This document shows, piece after piece, positions 1-12,761 of a stretch of 64,000 nucleotides of DNA. Under the pieces are notes generated by a model. That model was not told the DNA's origin, made no database searches, and saw only the letters and a list, made by a program, of their open reading frames with translations. The translations under genes and the position numbers were made by a program. Origin of the DNA: Prosopocoilus inquinatus (lineage: Eukaryota; Arthropoda; Insecta; Coleoptera; Lucanidae); NCBI GenBank assembly GCA_036172665.1, contig CM069875.1:15531806-15595805 (forward strand), written 5' to 3'. Positions within the stretch are counted from its first letter, which is position 1; the number at the start of each line of letters is the position of its first letter.

Positions 1-149
1 AGCTTCTGCTGCGTCCGAAAATTTCGTATCTCACATCAGAGATACTGGAGTCCATCCAAACGTCAAATAACATGATAGATGAGTAAGGATCGATTAGATA
101 CATCACAGGAACAACGCTAATACGTGTTCTTTCGTTTAAAACTATTTCC
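1..149 (+). repeat. Reference satellite monomer (149 bp)
   Basis: I use this first unit to define phase. By direct count it has 32 C and 26 G, or 38.9% GC, and 8 CpG dinucleotides against about 5.6 expected from composition. Recognisable landmarks in order are the TGCTGCGTCC block (8-17), the GTATCTC dyad (26-45), CTGGAGTCCATC (44-55), CAAATAACATG (64-74), GATCGATTAGATACATC (88-104), the AACAACGC dyad (110 onward) and the AAACTATTTCC tail. The start point is arbitrary because the array is circularly permutable. Length is close to the roughly 147 bp wrapped on a nucleosome, a common property of satellites. Confidence 0.95.
26..45. other. Intramonomer dyad A (GTATCTC / GAGATAC)
   Basis: GTATCTC at 26-32 and GAGATAC at 39-45 are perfect reverse complements separated by six bases (ACATCA). 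The perfect form is present in monomers with GAGATAC, for example at 5241-5266 and again around 20040 and 21090. The commoner monomer variant has GAGTTAC, which leaves six of seven pairs. It could be a protein-binding dyad or a weak hairpin. Function is unknown. Confidence 0.6.
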
Positions 150-258
150 AGCTCCTGCTGCGTCCAAAAACTTCGTATCTCACATCAGAGTTACTAGAGT
201 CCGTCGAAACGTCAAATAACATGATAGATGAGTAAGGATCGATTAGATACATCACAGG

Positions 259-280
259 AACAACGCTAATGCGTGTTGTT
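259..280. other. Intramonomer dyad B (AACAACGC / GCGTGTTGTT)
   Basis: AACAACGC (259-266) is followed by TAAT and then GCGTGTTGTT (271-280). This forms an eight-pair stem with a two-base bulge and a four-base loop. The variant with ATACG instead of ATGCG keeps most of the pairing. The motif recurs in nearly every monomer of both arms. Whether it folds or binds a protein cannot be told from sequence alone. Confidence 0.5.
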
Positions 281-745
281 TCGTTTAAAACTATTTCCAG
301 CTTCAGCTGCGTCCGAGAACTTCGTATCTCACTTCAGAGTTACTGGAGCCCATCCAAACGTCAAATAACATGATAGATGAGTAAGGATCGATTACATACA
401 TCACAGGAACAACGCTAATGCGTGTTGTTTCATTTAAAACTATTTCCAGCTTCTGCTGCGTCCGAAAATTTCGTATCTCACATCAGAGTTACTGGAGTCC
501 ATCGAAACGTCAAATAACATAGTAGCTAAGTAAGGATCGATTAGATACATCACAGGAACAACGCTAATACGTGTTGTTTCGTTGAAAACTATTTCCAGCT
601 TCTGCTGCGTCCGAAACCTTTGTATCTCACATCAGAGTTACTGGAGTCCATCCAAACGTCAAATAACATGATAGATGAGTAAGGATCGATTAGATACATC
701 ACATCAACAACGCTAATACTTGTTGTTTCGTTTAAAACTATTTCC

Positions 746-1043
746 AGCTTCTGCTGCGTCCGAAAACGTCGTATCTCACATCAGAGTTACTGGAGTCCAT
801 CCAAACGTCAAATAACATGATAGATGAGTAAGGATCGATTAGATACATCACATCAACAACGCTAATACTTGTTGTTTCGTTTAAAACTATTTCCAGCTTC
901 TGCTGCGTCCGAAAACGTCGTATCTCACATCAGAGTTACTGGAGTCCATCCAAACGTCAAATAACATGATAGATGAGTAAGGATCGATTAGATACATCAC
1001 AGGAACAACGCTAATACGTTTTGTTTCGTTTAAAACTATTTCC
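746..1043 (+). repeat. Locally duplicated monomer pair
   Basis: The monomers starting at 746 and 895 are nearly identical through their first 105 bases, both with the CGAAAACGTCGTATC variant. They differ afterwards only at CATCAACAACG versus CAGGAACAACG and TACTTGTTG versus TACGTTTTG. The related blocks at 3577 and near 22542 have a single monomer at this place. The extra unit explains the change of register from 19 to 18 monomers, and also from 21796 to 21647 bp relative to the block near 22100. Confidence 0.7.
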
Positions 1044-1341
1044 AGCTTCTGCTGCGTCCGATAACTTTGTATCTCACATCAGAGTTACTGGAGTCCATCC
1101 AAACGTCAAATAACATGATAGATGAGTAAGGATCGATTAGATACATCACAGGAACAACGCTAATGCGTGTTGTTTCGTTTAAAACTATTTCCAGCTTCTG
1201 CTGCGTCCGAAAATTTCGTATCTCACATCAAAGTTACTGGAGTCCATCGAAACGCCAAATAACATGATAGATGAGTAAGGATCGATTAGATACATCACAG
1301 GAACAACGCTAATGCGTGTTGTATCGTTTAAAACTATTTCC

Positions 1342-1490
1342 AGCTTCAGCTGCGTCCGAGAACTTCTTATCTCACTTCAGAGTTACTGGAGCCCATCCAA
1401 ACGCCAAATAACATGATAGATGAGTAAGGATCGATTAGATACATCACAGGAACAACGCTAATACGTGTTGTTTCGTTCAAAACCATTTCC
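1342..1490 (+). repeat. Subfamily D monomer example (CAGCTG type)
   Basis: This monomer carries a linked set of diagnostic changes: AGCTTCAGCTGCG instead of AGCTTCTGCTGCG (creating CAGCTG), CCGAGAACTTCTTATC, CTCACTTCAGAG, and GGAGCCCATCCAAACGCC. The same combination recurs many times, for example starting near 4026, 6411, 8200, 10134, 11275, 22989 and 31629. The linkage shows that whole monomers were copied, not that single sites mutated repeatedly. It usually follows a monomer with CATCAAAGTTACTGG and precedes one with CGTTCAAAAC, so the types are ordered within higher-order blocks. Confidence 0.85.
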
Positions 1491-2086
1491 AGCTTCTGCT
1501 GCGTCCGAGAACTTTGTATCTCACATCAGAGTTACTGGAGTCCATTCAAACATCAAATAACATGATAGATGAGTAAGGATCGATTAGATACATCACAGGA
1601 ACAACGCTAATGCGTGTTGTTTCATTTAAAACTATTTCCAGTTTCTGCTGCGTCCGAAAATTTCGTATCTCACATCAGAGTTACTGGAGTCCATCGAAAC
1701 GCCAAATAACATGATAGATGAGTAAGGATGGATTAGATACATCACAGGAACAACGCTAATGCGTGTTGTTTCGTTTAAAACTATTTCCAGCTTCTGCTGC
1801 GTCCGAAAATTTCGTATCTCACATCAAAGTTACTGGAGTCCATCGAAACGCCAAATAACATGATAGATGAGTAAGGATCGATTAGATACATCACAGGAAC
1901 AACGCTAATGCGTGTTGTTTCGTTTAAAACTATTTCCAGCTTCAGCTGCGTCCGAGAACTTTGTATCTCACATCAGAGTTACTGGAGTCCGTTCAAACGT
2001 CAAATAACATGATAGATGAGTAAGGATCGATTAGATACATCACAGGAACAACGCTAATACGTGTTGTTTCGTTTAAAACTATTTCC

Positions 2087-2235
2087 AGCTTCTGCTGCGT
2101 CCTAAAACGTCTTACCTCACATCAGACTTACTGGAGTCCATCCAAACGTCAAATAACATGTTAGATAAGTAAGGATCGTTTAGATACATCACAGGAACAA
2201 CGCTAATACGTGTTGTTTCGTTGAAATCTATTTCC
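2087..2235 (+). repeat. Subfamily C monomer example (CTTACCTCAC type)
   Basis: Diagnostic linked changes are AACGTCTTACCTCAC, CATCAGACTTACTGG, ATGTTAGATAAGTAAGG and GGATCGTTTAGATAC. Together they make this the most distinct subfamily in the + arm. It recurs for example near 7160, 7612, 9250, 9703, 15110, 17790, 28668, 37308, 39239 and 43850. Related monomers with TAAGTCTGATG and ATCTAACATG occur in the - arm, so the subfamily predates the split into two orientations. Confidence 0.8.
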
Positions 2236-2831
2236 AGCTTCTGCTGCGTCCGAAATCTTTGTATCTCACATCAGAGTTACTGGAGTCCATCCAAACGTCA
2301 AATAACATGATAGATGAGTAAGGATCGATTAGATACATCACAGGAACAACGCTAATGCGTGTTGTTTCGTTTAAAACTATTTCCAGCTTCTGCTGCGTCC
2401 GAAAATTTCGTATCTCACATCAAAGTTACTGGAGCCCATCCAAACGTCAAATAACATGATAGATGTGTAAGGATCGATTAGATACATCACAGGAACAACG
2501 CTAATACGTGTTGTTTCGTTCAAAACTATTTCCAGCTTCTGCTGCGTCCGAGAACTTTGTATCTCACATCAGAGTTACTGGAGTCCATTTAAACGTCAAA
2601 TAACATGATAGATAAGTAAGGATCGATTAGATACATCACAGGAACAACGCTAATGCGTGTTGTTTCGTTTAAAACTATTTCCAGCTTCTGCTGCGTCCGA
2701 AAATTTCGTATCTCACATCAGAGTTACTGGAGTCCATCGAAACGTCAAATAACATGATAGATGAGTAAGGATCGATTAGATACATCACAGGAACAACGCT
2801 AATGCGTGTTGTTTCATTTAAAACTATTTCC

Positions 2832-3634
2832 AGCTTCTGCTGCGTCCGAAAATTTCGTATCTCACCTCAGAGATACTGGAGTCCATCCAAACGTCAAATA
2901 ACATGATAGATGAGTAAGGATCGATTAGATACATCACAGGAAAAACGCTAATACGTGTTTGTTCGTTTAAAACTATTTCCAGCTCCTGCTGCGTCTAAAA
3001 ACTTCGTATCTCACATCAGAGTTACTAGAGTCCGTCGAAACGTCAAATAACATGATAGATGAGTAAGGATCGATTAGATACATCACAGGAACAACGCTAA
3101 TGCGTGTTGTTTCGTTTAAAACTATTTCCAGCTTCAGCTGCGTCCGAGAACTTCGTATCTCACTTCAGAGTTACTGGAGCCCATCCAAACGTCAAATAAC
3201 ATGACAGATGAGTAAGGATCGATTACATACATCACAGGAACAACGCTAATGCGTGTTGTTTCATTTAAAACTATTTCCAGCTTCTGCTGCGTCCGAAAAT
3301 TTCTTATCTCACATCAGAGTTACTGGAGTCCATCGAAACGTCAAATAACATAGTAGCTAAGTAAGGATCGATTAGATACATCACAGGAACAACGCTAATA
3401 CGTGTTGTTTCGTTGAAAACTATTTCCAGCTTCTGCTGCGTCCGAAACCTTTGTATCTCACATCAGAGTTACTGGAGTCCATCCAAACGTCAAATAACAT
3501 GATAGATGAGTAAGGATCGATTAGATACATCACATCAACAACGCTAATACTTGTTGTTTCGTTTAAAACTATTTCCAGCTTCTGCTGCGTCCGAAAACGT
3601 CGTATCTCACATCAGAGTTACTGGAGTCCATCGA
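2832..3634 (+). repeat. Higher-order block, second copy of the 19-monomer shift
   Basis: This is the counterpart of the first 803 bases. It carries private changes such as CACCTCAGAG (2865) and GTGTTTGTTCG (about 2955), both shared with the distant copy near 40567-40700. That pairing shows that the 40-kb copy derives from this block rather than from the one at position 1. Confidence 0.8.
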
Positions 3635-6600
3635 AACATCAAATAACATGATAGATAAGTAAGGATCGATTAGATGCAGCACAGGAACAACGCTAATACG
3701 TGTTGTTTCGTTCAAAACTATTTCCAGCTTCTGCTGCGTCCGATAACTTTGTATCTCACTTCAGAGTTACTGGAGTCCATCCAAACGTCAAATAACATGA
3801 TAGATGAGTAAGGATCGATTAGATACATCACAGGAACAACGCTAATGCGTGTTGTTTCGTTTAAAACTATTTCCAGCTTCTGCTGCGTCCGAAAATTTCG
3901 TATCTCACATAAAAGTTACTGGAGTCCATCGAAACGCCAAATAACATGATAGATGAGTAAGGATCGATTAGATACATCACAGGAACAACGCTAATGCGTG
4001 TTGTTTCGTTTAAAACTATTTCCAGCTTCAGCTGCGTCCGAGAACTTCTTATCTCACTTCAGAGTTACTGGAGCCCATCCAAACGCCAAGTAACATGATA
4101 GATGAGTAAGGATCGATTAGATACATCACAGGAACAACGCTAATACGTGTTGTTTCGTTCAAAACCATTTCCAGCTTCTGCTGCGTCCGAGAACTTTGTA
4201 TCTCACATCAGAGTTACTGGAGTCCATTCAAACATCAAATAACATGATAGATGAGTAAGGATCGATTAGATACATCACAGGAACAACGCTAATACGTGTT
4301 GTTTCGTTGAAAACTATTTCCAGCTTCTGCTGCGTCCGAAATCTTTGTATCTCACATCAGAGTTACTGGAGTACATCCAAACGTCAAATAACATGATAGA
4401 TGAGTAAGGATCGATTAGATACATCACATCAACAACGCTAATACTTGTTGTTTCGTTTAAAACTATTTCCAGCTTCTGCTGCGTCCGAAAGCGTCGTATC
4501 TCACATCAGAGTTACTGGAGTCCATCGAAACATCAAATAACACGATAGATAAGTAAGGATCGATTAGATACAGCACAGGAACAACGCTAATACGTGTTGT
4601 TTCGTTCAAAACTATTTCCAGCTTCTGCTGCGTCCGATAACTTTGTATCTCACATCAGAGTTACTGGAGTCCATCCAAACGTCAAATAACATGATAGATG
4701 AGTAAGGATCGATTAGATACATCACAGGAACAACGCTAATGCGTGTTGTTTCGTTTAAAACTATTTCCAGCTTCTGCTGCGTCCGAAAATTTCGTATCTC
4801 ACATCAAAGTTACTGGAGTCCATCGAAACGCCAAATAACATGATAGATGAGTAAGGATCGATTAGATACATCACAGGAACAACGCTAATGCGTGTTCTTT
4901 CGTTTAAAACTATTTCCAGCTTCAGCTGCGTCCGAGAACTTCTTATCTCACTTCAGAGTTACTGGAGTCCATTGAAACGTCAAATAACATGATAGATGAG
5001 TAAGGATCGATTAGATACATCACAGGAACAACGCTAATGCGTGTTGTTTCATTTAAAATTATTTCCAGCTACTGCTGCGTCCGAAAATTTCGTATCTCAC
5101 ATCAGAGTTACTGGAGTCCATCGAAACGTCAAATAACATGATAGATGAGTAAGGATCGATTAGATACATCACAGGAACAACGCTAATGCGTGTTGTTTCA
5201 TTTAAAACTATTTCCAGCTTCTGCTGCGTCCGAAAATTTCGTATCTCACATCAGAGATACTGGAGTCCATCCAAACGTCAAATAACATGATAGATGAGTA
5301 AGGATCGATTAGATACATCACAGGAACAACGCTAATACGTGTTGTTTCGTTTAAAACTATTTCCAGCTCCTGCTGCGTCCAAAAACTTCGTATCTCACAT
5401 CAGAGTTACTAGAGTCCGTCGAAACGTCAAATAACATGATAGATGAGTAAGGATCGATTAGATACATCACAGAAACAACGCTAATGCGTGTTGTTTCGTT
5501 GAAAACTATTTCCAGCTTCTGCTGCGTCCGAAAATTTCGTATCTCACATCAGAGTTACTGGAGTCCATCGAAACGTCAAATAACATAGTAGCTAAGTAAG
5601 GATCGATTAGATACATCACAGGAACAACGCTAATACGTGTTGTTTCGTTGAAAACTATTTCCAGCTTCTGCTGCGTCCGAAATCTTTGTATCTCACATCA
5701 GAGTTACTGGAGTACATCCAAACGTCAAATAACATGATAGATGAGTAAGGATCGATTAGATACATCACATCAACAACGCTAATACTTGTTGTTTCGTTTA
5801 AAACTATTTCCAGCTTCTGCTGCGTCCGAAAACGTCGTATCTCACATCAGAGTTACTGGAGTCCATCGAAACATCAAATAACATGATAGATAAGTAAGGA
5901 TCGATTAGATACAGCACAGGAACAACGCTAATACGTGTTGTTTCGTTCAAAACTATTTCCAGCTTCTGCTGCGTCCGATAACTTTGTATCTCACATCAGA
6001 GTTACTGGAGTCCATCCAAACGTCAAATAACATGATAGATGAGTAAGGATCGATTAGATACATCACAGGAACAACGCTAATGCGTGTTGTTTCATTTAAA
6101 ATTATTTCCAGCTTCTGCTGCGTCCGAAAATTTCGTATCTCACATCAGAGTTACTGGAGTCCATCCAAACGTCAAATAACATGATAGATGAGTAAGGATC
6201 GATTAGATACATCACAGGAACAACGCTAATGCGTGTTGTTTCGTTTAAAACTATTTCCAGCTTCTGCTGCGTCCGAAAATTTCGTATCTCACATCAAAGT
6301 TACTGGAGTCCATCGAAACGCCAAATAACATGATAGATGAGTAAGGATCGATTAGATACATCACAGGAGCAACGCTAATGCGTGTTGTTTCGTTTAAAAC
6401 TATTTCCAGCTTCAGCTGCGTCCGAGAACTTCTTATCTCACTTCAGAGTTACTGGAGCCCATCCAAACGCCAAATAACATGATAGATGAGTAAGGATCGA
6501 TTAGATACATCACAGGAACAACGCTAATACGTGTTGTTTCGTTCAAAACTATTTCCAGCTTCTGCTGCGTCCGAGAACTTTGTATCTCACATCAGAGTTA

Positions 6601-8940
6601 CTGGAGTCCATTCAAACATCAAATAACATGATAGATGAGTAAGGATCGATTAGATACATCACAGGAACAACGCTAATGCGTGTTGTTTCATTTAAAACTA
6701 TTTCCAGTTTCTGCTGCGTCCGAAAATTTCGTATCTCACATCAGAGTTACTGGAGTCCATCGAAACGCCAAATAACATGATAGATGAGTAAGGATCGATT
6801 AGATACATCACAGGAACAACTCTAATGCGTGTTGTTTCGTTTAAAACTATTTCCAGCTTCAGCTGCGTCCGAGAACTTCGTATCTCACTTCAGAGTTACT
6901 GGAGCCCATCCAAACGTCAAATAACATGATAGATGAGTAAGGATCGATTACATACATCACAGGAACAACGCTAATGAGTGTTGTTTCATTTAAAACTATT
7001 TCCAGCTTGTGCTGCGTCCGAAAATTTCGTATCTCACATCAGAGTTACTGGAGTCCATCGAAACGTCAAATAACATAGTAGATAAGTAAGGATCGATTAG
7101 ATACATCACAGGAACAACGCTAATACCTGTTATTTCGTTTAAAACTATTTCCAGCTTCTGCTGCGTCCGAAAACGTCTTACCTCACATCAGACTTACTGG
7201 AGTCCATCCAAACGTCAAATAACATGTTAGATAAGTAAGGATCGTTTAGATACATCACAGGAACAACGCTAATGCGTGTTGTTTCTTTTAAAACTATTTC
7301 CAGCTTCAGCTGCGTCCGAGAACTTCGTATCTCACTTCAGAGTTACTGGAGCCCATCCAAACGTCAGATAACATGATAGATGAGTAAGGATCGATTACAT
7401 ACATCACAGGAACAACGCTAATGCGTGTTGTTTCATTTAAAACTATTTCCAGCTTGTGCTGCGTCCGAAAATTTCGTATCTCACATCAGAGTTACTGGAG
7501 TCCATCCAAACGTCAAATAACATGATAGATGAGTAAGGATCGATTAGATACATCACAGGAACAACACTAATACGTGTTGTTTCGTTTAAAACTATTTCCA
7601 GCTTCTGCTGCGTCCGAAAACGTCTTACCTCACATCAGACTTACTGGAGTCCATCCAAACGTCAAATAACATGTTAGATTATTAAGGATCGTTTAGATAC
7701 ATCACAGGAACAACGCTAATGCGTGTTGTTTCGTTTAAAACTATTTCCAGTTTCTGCTGCGTCCGAAAATTTAGTATCTCACATCAGAGATACTGGAGTC
7801 CATCCAAACGTCAAATAACATGATGGATGAGTAAGGATCGATTAGATACATCACAGGAACAACGCTAATACGTGTTGTTTCGTTGAAAACTATTTCCGGC
7901 TTCTGCTGCGTCCGATAATTTAGTATCTCACATCAGAGATACTGGAGTCCATCCAAACGTCAAATAACATGATAGATGAGTAAGGATCGATTAGATACAT
8001 CACAGGAACAACGCTAATACGTGTTGTTTCGTTGAAAACTATTTCCAGCTTCTGCTGCGTCCGAAATCTTTGTATCTCACATCAGAGTTACTGGAGTCCA
8101 TCCAAACGTCAAATAAGATGATAGATGAGTAAGGATCGATTAGATACATCACAGGAACAACGCTAATGCGTGTTGTTTCGTTTAAAACTATTTCCAGCTT
8201 CAGCTGCGTCCGAGAACTTCTTATCTCACTTCAGAGTTACTGGAGCCCATCCAAACGCCAAATAACATGATAGATGAGTAAGGATCGATTCGATACATCA
8301 CAGGAACAACGATAATACGTGTTGTTTCGTTCAAAACTATTTCCAGCTTCTGCTGCGTAAGAAAACTTTGTATCTCACATCAGAGTTACTGGAGTCCATT
8401 CAAACATCAAATAACATGATAGATGAGTAAGGATCGATTAGATACATCACAGGAACAACGCTAATGCGTGTTGTTTCATTTAAAACTATTTCCAGTTTCT
8501 GCTGCGTCCGAAAATTTCGTATCTCACATCAGAGTTACTGGAGTCCATCGAAACGCCAAATAACATGATAGATGAGTAAGGATCGATTAGATACATCACA
8601 GGAACAACGCTAATGCGTGTTGTTTCGTTTAAAACTATTTCCAGCTTCTGCTGCGTCCGAAAATTTCGTATCTCACATCAAAGTTACTGGAGTCCATCGA
8701 AACGCCAAATAGCATGATAGATGAGTAAGGATCGATTAGATACATCACAGGAACAACGCTAATGCGTGTTGTTTCGTTTAAAACTATTTCCAGCTTCTGC
8801 TGCGTCCGAAAATTTCGTATCTCACATCAGAGTTACTGGAGTCCATCGAAACGTCAAATAACATAGTAGATAAGTAAGGATCGATTAGATACATCACAGG
8901 AACAACGCTAATACGTGTTATTTCGTTCAAAACTATTTCC

Positions 8941-9995
8941 AGCTTCTGCTGCGTCCGAGAACTTTGTATCTCACATCAGAGTTACTGGAGTCCGTTCAAA
9001 CGTCAAATAACATGATAGATGAGTAAGGATCGATTAGATACATCACAGGAACAACGCTAATACGTGTTGTTTCGTTGAAAACTATTTCCAGCTTCTGCTG
9101 CGTCCGAAATCTTTGTATCTCACATCAGAGTTACTGGAGTCCATCCAAACGTCAAATAACATGATAGATGAGTAAGGATCGATTAGATACATCACAGGAA
9201 CAACGCTAATACGTGTTATTTCGTTTAAAACTATTTCCAGCTTGTGCTGCGTCCGAAAACGTCTTACCTCACATCAGACTTACTGGAGTCCATCCAAACG
9301 TCAAATAACATGTTAGATAAGTAAGGATCGTTTAGATACATCACGGGAACAACGATAATGCGTGTTGTTTCTTTTAAAACTATTTCCAGCTTCAGCTGCG
9401 TCCGAGAACTTCGTATCTCACTTCAGAGTTACTGGAGCCCATCCAAACGTCAAATAACATGATAGATGAGTAAGGATCGATTACATACATCACAGGAACA
9501 ACGCTAATGCGTGTTGTTTCATTTAAAACTATTTCCAGCTTGTGCTGCGTCCGAAAATTTCGTATCTCACATCAGAGTTACTGGAGTCCATCCAAACGTC
9601 AAATAACATGATAGATGAGTAAGGATCGATTAGATACATCACAGGAACAACGCTAATACGTGTTGTTTCGTTTAAAACTATTTCCAGCTTCTGCTGCGTC
9701 CGAAAACGTCTTACCTCACATCAGACTTACTGGAGTCCATCCAAACGTCAAATAACATGTTAGATAAGTAAGGATCGTTTAGTTACATCACAGGAACAAC
9801 GCTAATGCGTGTTGTTTCGTTTAAAACTATTTCCAGCTTCTGCTGCGTCCGAAAATTTAGTATCTCACATCAGAGATACTGGAGTCCATCCAAACGTCAA
9901 ATAACACGATAGATGAGTAAGGATCGATTAGATACATCACAGGAACAACGCTAATACGTGTTGTTTCGTTGAAAACTATTTCCGGCTTCTGCTGC
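8941..9995 (+). repeat. 40-monomer shift block, first copy
   Basis: This matches 14795-15849 at an offset of 5854 bp. Adding the two 53-bp deletions that lie between gives 5960, or 40 x 149. The ordered variants include TGTTATTTCG, GGAGTCCGTTC, the CTTACCTCAC unit, GTTTCTTTTAAAAC, the CTTGTGCTGCG unit, TTTAGTATCTC and TTTCCGGC. Confidence 0.7.
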
Positions 9996-10579
9996 GTCCG
10001 AAATCTTTGTATCTCACATCAGAGTTACTGGAGTCCATCCAAACGTCAAATAACATGATAGATGAGTAAGGATCGATTAGATACATCACAGGAACAACGC
10101 TAATGCGTGTTGTTTCGTTTAAAACTATTTCCAGCTTCAGCTGCGTCCGAGAACTTCTTATCTCATTTCAGAGTTACTGGAGCCCATCCAAACGCCAAAT
10201 AACATGATAGATGAGTAAGGATCGATTAGATACATCACAGGAACAACGCTAATACGTGTTGTTTCGTTCAAAACTATTTCCAGCGTCTGCTGCGTCCGAG
10301 AACTTTGTATCTCACATCAGAGTTACAGGAGTCCATTCAAACATCAAATAACATGATAGATGAGTAAGGATCGATTAGATACATCACAGGAACAACGCTA
10401 ATACGTGTTGTTTCGTTGAAAACTATTTCCAGTTTCTGCTGCGTCCGAAATCTTTGTATCTCACATCAGAGTTACTGGAGTCCGTTCAAACGTCAAATAA
10501 CATGATAGATGAGTAAGGATCGATTAGATACATCACAGGAACAACGCTAATACGTGTTGTTTCGTTGAAAACTATTTCC

Positions 10580-10675
10580 AGTTTCTGCTGCGTCCGAAAT
10601 CTTTGTATCTCACATCAGAGTTACTGGAGTCCATCCAAACGTCAAATAACATGATAGATGAGTAAAACTATTTCC
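10580..10675 (+). repeat. Truncated 96-bp monomer (53-bp internal deletion), first copy
   Basis: This unit jumps from GATGAGTAA directly to AACTATTTCC and lacks 53 bp that normally run from GGATCGATTAG to CGTTTAA. A short TAA/AA overlap at both deletion ends suggests replication slippage or microhomology-mediated loss. The next monomer starts at 10676, giving a 96-bp unit. The identical break recurs at 12762-12857, which makes it a reliable tag for a block duplication. Confidence 0.9.
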
Positions 10676-12761
10676 AGCTTGTGCTGCGTCCGAAAATTTC
10701 GTATCTCACATCAGAGTTACTGGAGTCCATCCAAACGTCAAATAACATGTTAGATAAGTAAGGATCGTTTAGATACATCACAGGAACAACGCTAATGCGT
10801 GTTGTTTCGTTTAAAACTATTTCCAGCTTCTGCTGCGTCCGAAAATTTAGTATCTCACATCAGAGATACTGGAGTCCATCCAAACGTCAAATAACATGAT
10901 AGATGAGTAAGGATCGATTAGATACATCACAGGAACAACGCTAATACGTGTTGTTTCGTTGAAAACTATTTCCGGCTTCTGCTGCCTCCGAAATCTTTGT
11001 ATCTCACATCAGAGTTACTGGAGTCCATCCAAACGTCAAATAACATGATAGATGAGTAAGGATCGATTAGATACATCACAGGAACAACGCTAATGCGTGT
11101 TGTTTCGTTTAAAACTATTTCCAGCTTCTGCTGCGTCCGAAAATTTCGTATCTCACATCAAAGTTACTGGAGTCCATCGAAACGCCAAATAACATGATAG
11201 ATGAGTAAGGATCGATTAGATACATCACAGGAGCAACGCTAATGCGTGTTGTTTCGTTTAAAACTATTTCCAGCTTCAGCTGCGTCCGAGAACTTCTTAT
11301 CTCACTTCAGAGTTACTGGAGCCCATCCAAACGCCAAATAACATGATAGATGAGTAAGGATCGATTAGATACATCGCAGGAACAACGCTAATGCGTGTTG
11401 TTTCGTTTAAAACTATTTCCAGCTTCTGCTGCGTCCGAAAATTTCGTATCTCACATCAAAGTTACTGGAGTCCATCGAAACGCCAAATAACATGATAGAT
11501 GAGTAACGATCGATTAGATACATCACAGGAGCAACGCTAATGCGTGTTGTTTCGTTTAAAACTATTTCCAGCTTCAGCTGCGTCCGAGAACTTCTTATCT
11601 CATTTCAGAGTTACTGGAGCCCATCCAAACGCCAAATAACATGATAGATGAGTAAGGTTCGATTAGATACATCACAGGAACAACGCTAATACGTGTTGTT
11701 TCGTTGAAAACTATTTCCAGTTTCTGCTGCGTCCGAAATCTTCGTATCTCACATCAGAGTTACTGGAGTCCGTTCAAACGTCAAATAACATGATAGATGA
11801 GTAAGGATCGATTAGATACATCACAGGAACAACGCTAATGCGTGTTGTTTCGTTTAAAACTATTTCCAGCTTCTGCTGCGTCCGAAAATTTAGTATCTCA
11901 CATCAGAGATACTGGAGTCCATCCAAACGTCAAATAACATGATAGATGAGTAAGGATCGATTAGATACATCACAGGAACAACGCTAATACGTGTTGTTTC
12001 GTTGAAAACTATTTCCGGCTTCTGCTGCGTCCGAAATCTTTGTATCTCACATCAGAGTTACTGGAGTCCATCCAAACGTCAAATAACATGACAGATGAGT
12101 AAGGATCGATTAGATACATCGCAGGAACAACGCTAATGCGTGTTGTTTCGTTTAAAACTATTTCCAGCTTCTGCTGCGTCCGAAAATTTCGTATCTCACA
12201 TCAAAGTTACTGGAGTCCATCGAAACGCCAAATAACATGATAGATGAGTAACGATCGATTAGATACATCACAGGAGCAACGCTAATGCGTGTTGTTTCGT
12301 TTAAAACTATTTCCAGCTTCAGCTGCGTCCGAGAACTTCTTATCTCATTTCAGAGTTACTGGAGCCCATCCAAACGCCAAATAACATGATAGATGAGTAA
12401 GGATCGATTAGATACATCACAGGAACAACGCTAATACGTGTTGTTTCGTTCAAAACTATTTCCAGCTTCTGCTGCGTCCGAGAACTTTGTATCTCACATC
12501 AGAGTTACAGGAGTCCATTCAAACATCAAATAACATGATAGATGAGTAAGGATCGATTAGATACATCACAGGAACAACGCTAATACGTGTTGTTTCGTTG
12601 AAAACTATTTCCAGTTTCTGCTGCGTCCGAAATCTTTGTATCTCACATCAGAGTTACTGGAGTCCGTTCAAACGTCAAATAACATGATAGATGAGTAAGG
12701 ATCGATTAGATACATCACAGGAACAACGCTAATACGTGTTGTTTCGTTGAAAACTATTTCC

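Larger units (their letters stand above)
1..803 (+). repeat. Higher-order block, first copy of a 19-monomer shift
   Basis: This stretch matches 2832-3634 with an offset of 2831 bp, exactly 19 x 149, with scattered substitutions. The order of monomer variants is the same, including the rare CATAGTAGCTAAG unit (near 517) and the CACATCAACAACG unit (near 700). After about base 803 the matching continues with an offset of 18 monomers (for example GATAACTTTG at 1060 and 3742, 2682 bp apart), so one monomer was gained here or lost there. Confidence 0.8.
1690..4756 (+). repeat. Long-range duplicated block, proximal copy (about 3.07 kb)
   Basis: This block matches about 39425-42491 at a constant offset of 37735 bp. 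Allowing for the 111 bp lost in five small deletions between the two, this is exactly 254 monomers. Shared rare variants include CACCTCAGAG, GTGTTTGTTCG, GATGTGTAAGG and the unit with CATAGTAGCTAAG. Boundaries were judged by where the variants stop agreeing. Confidence 0.75.
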
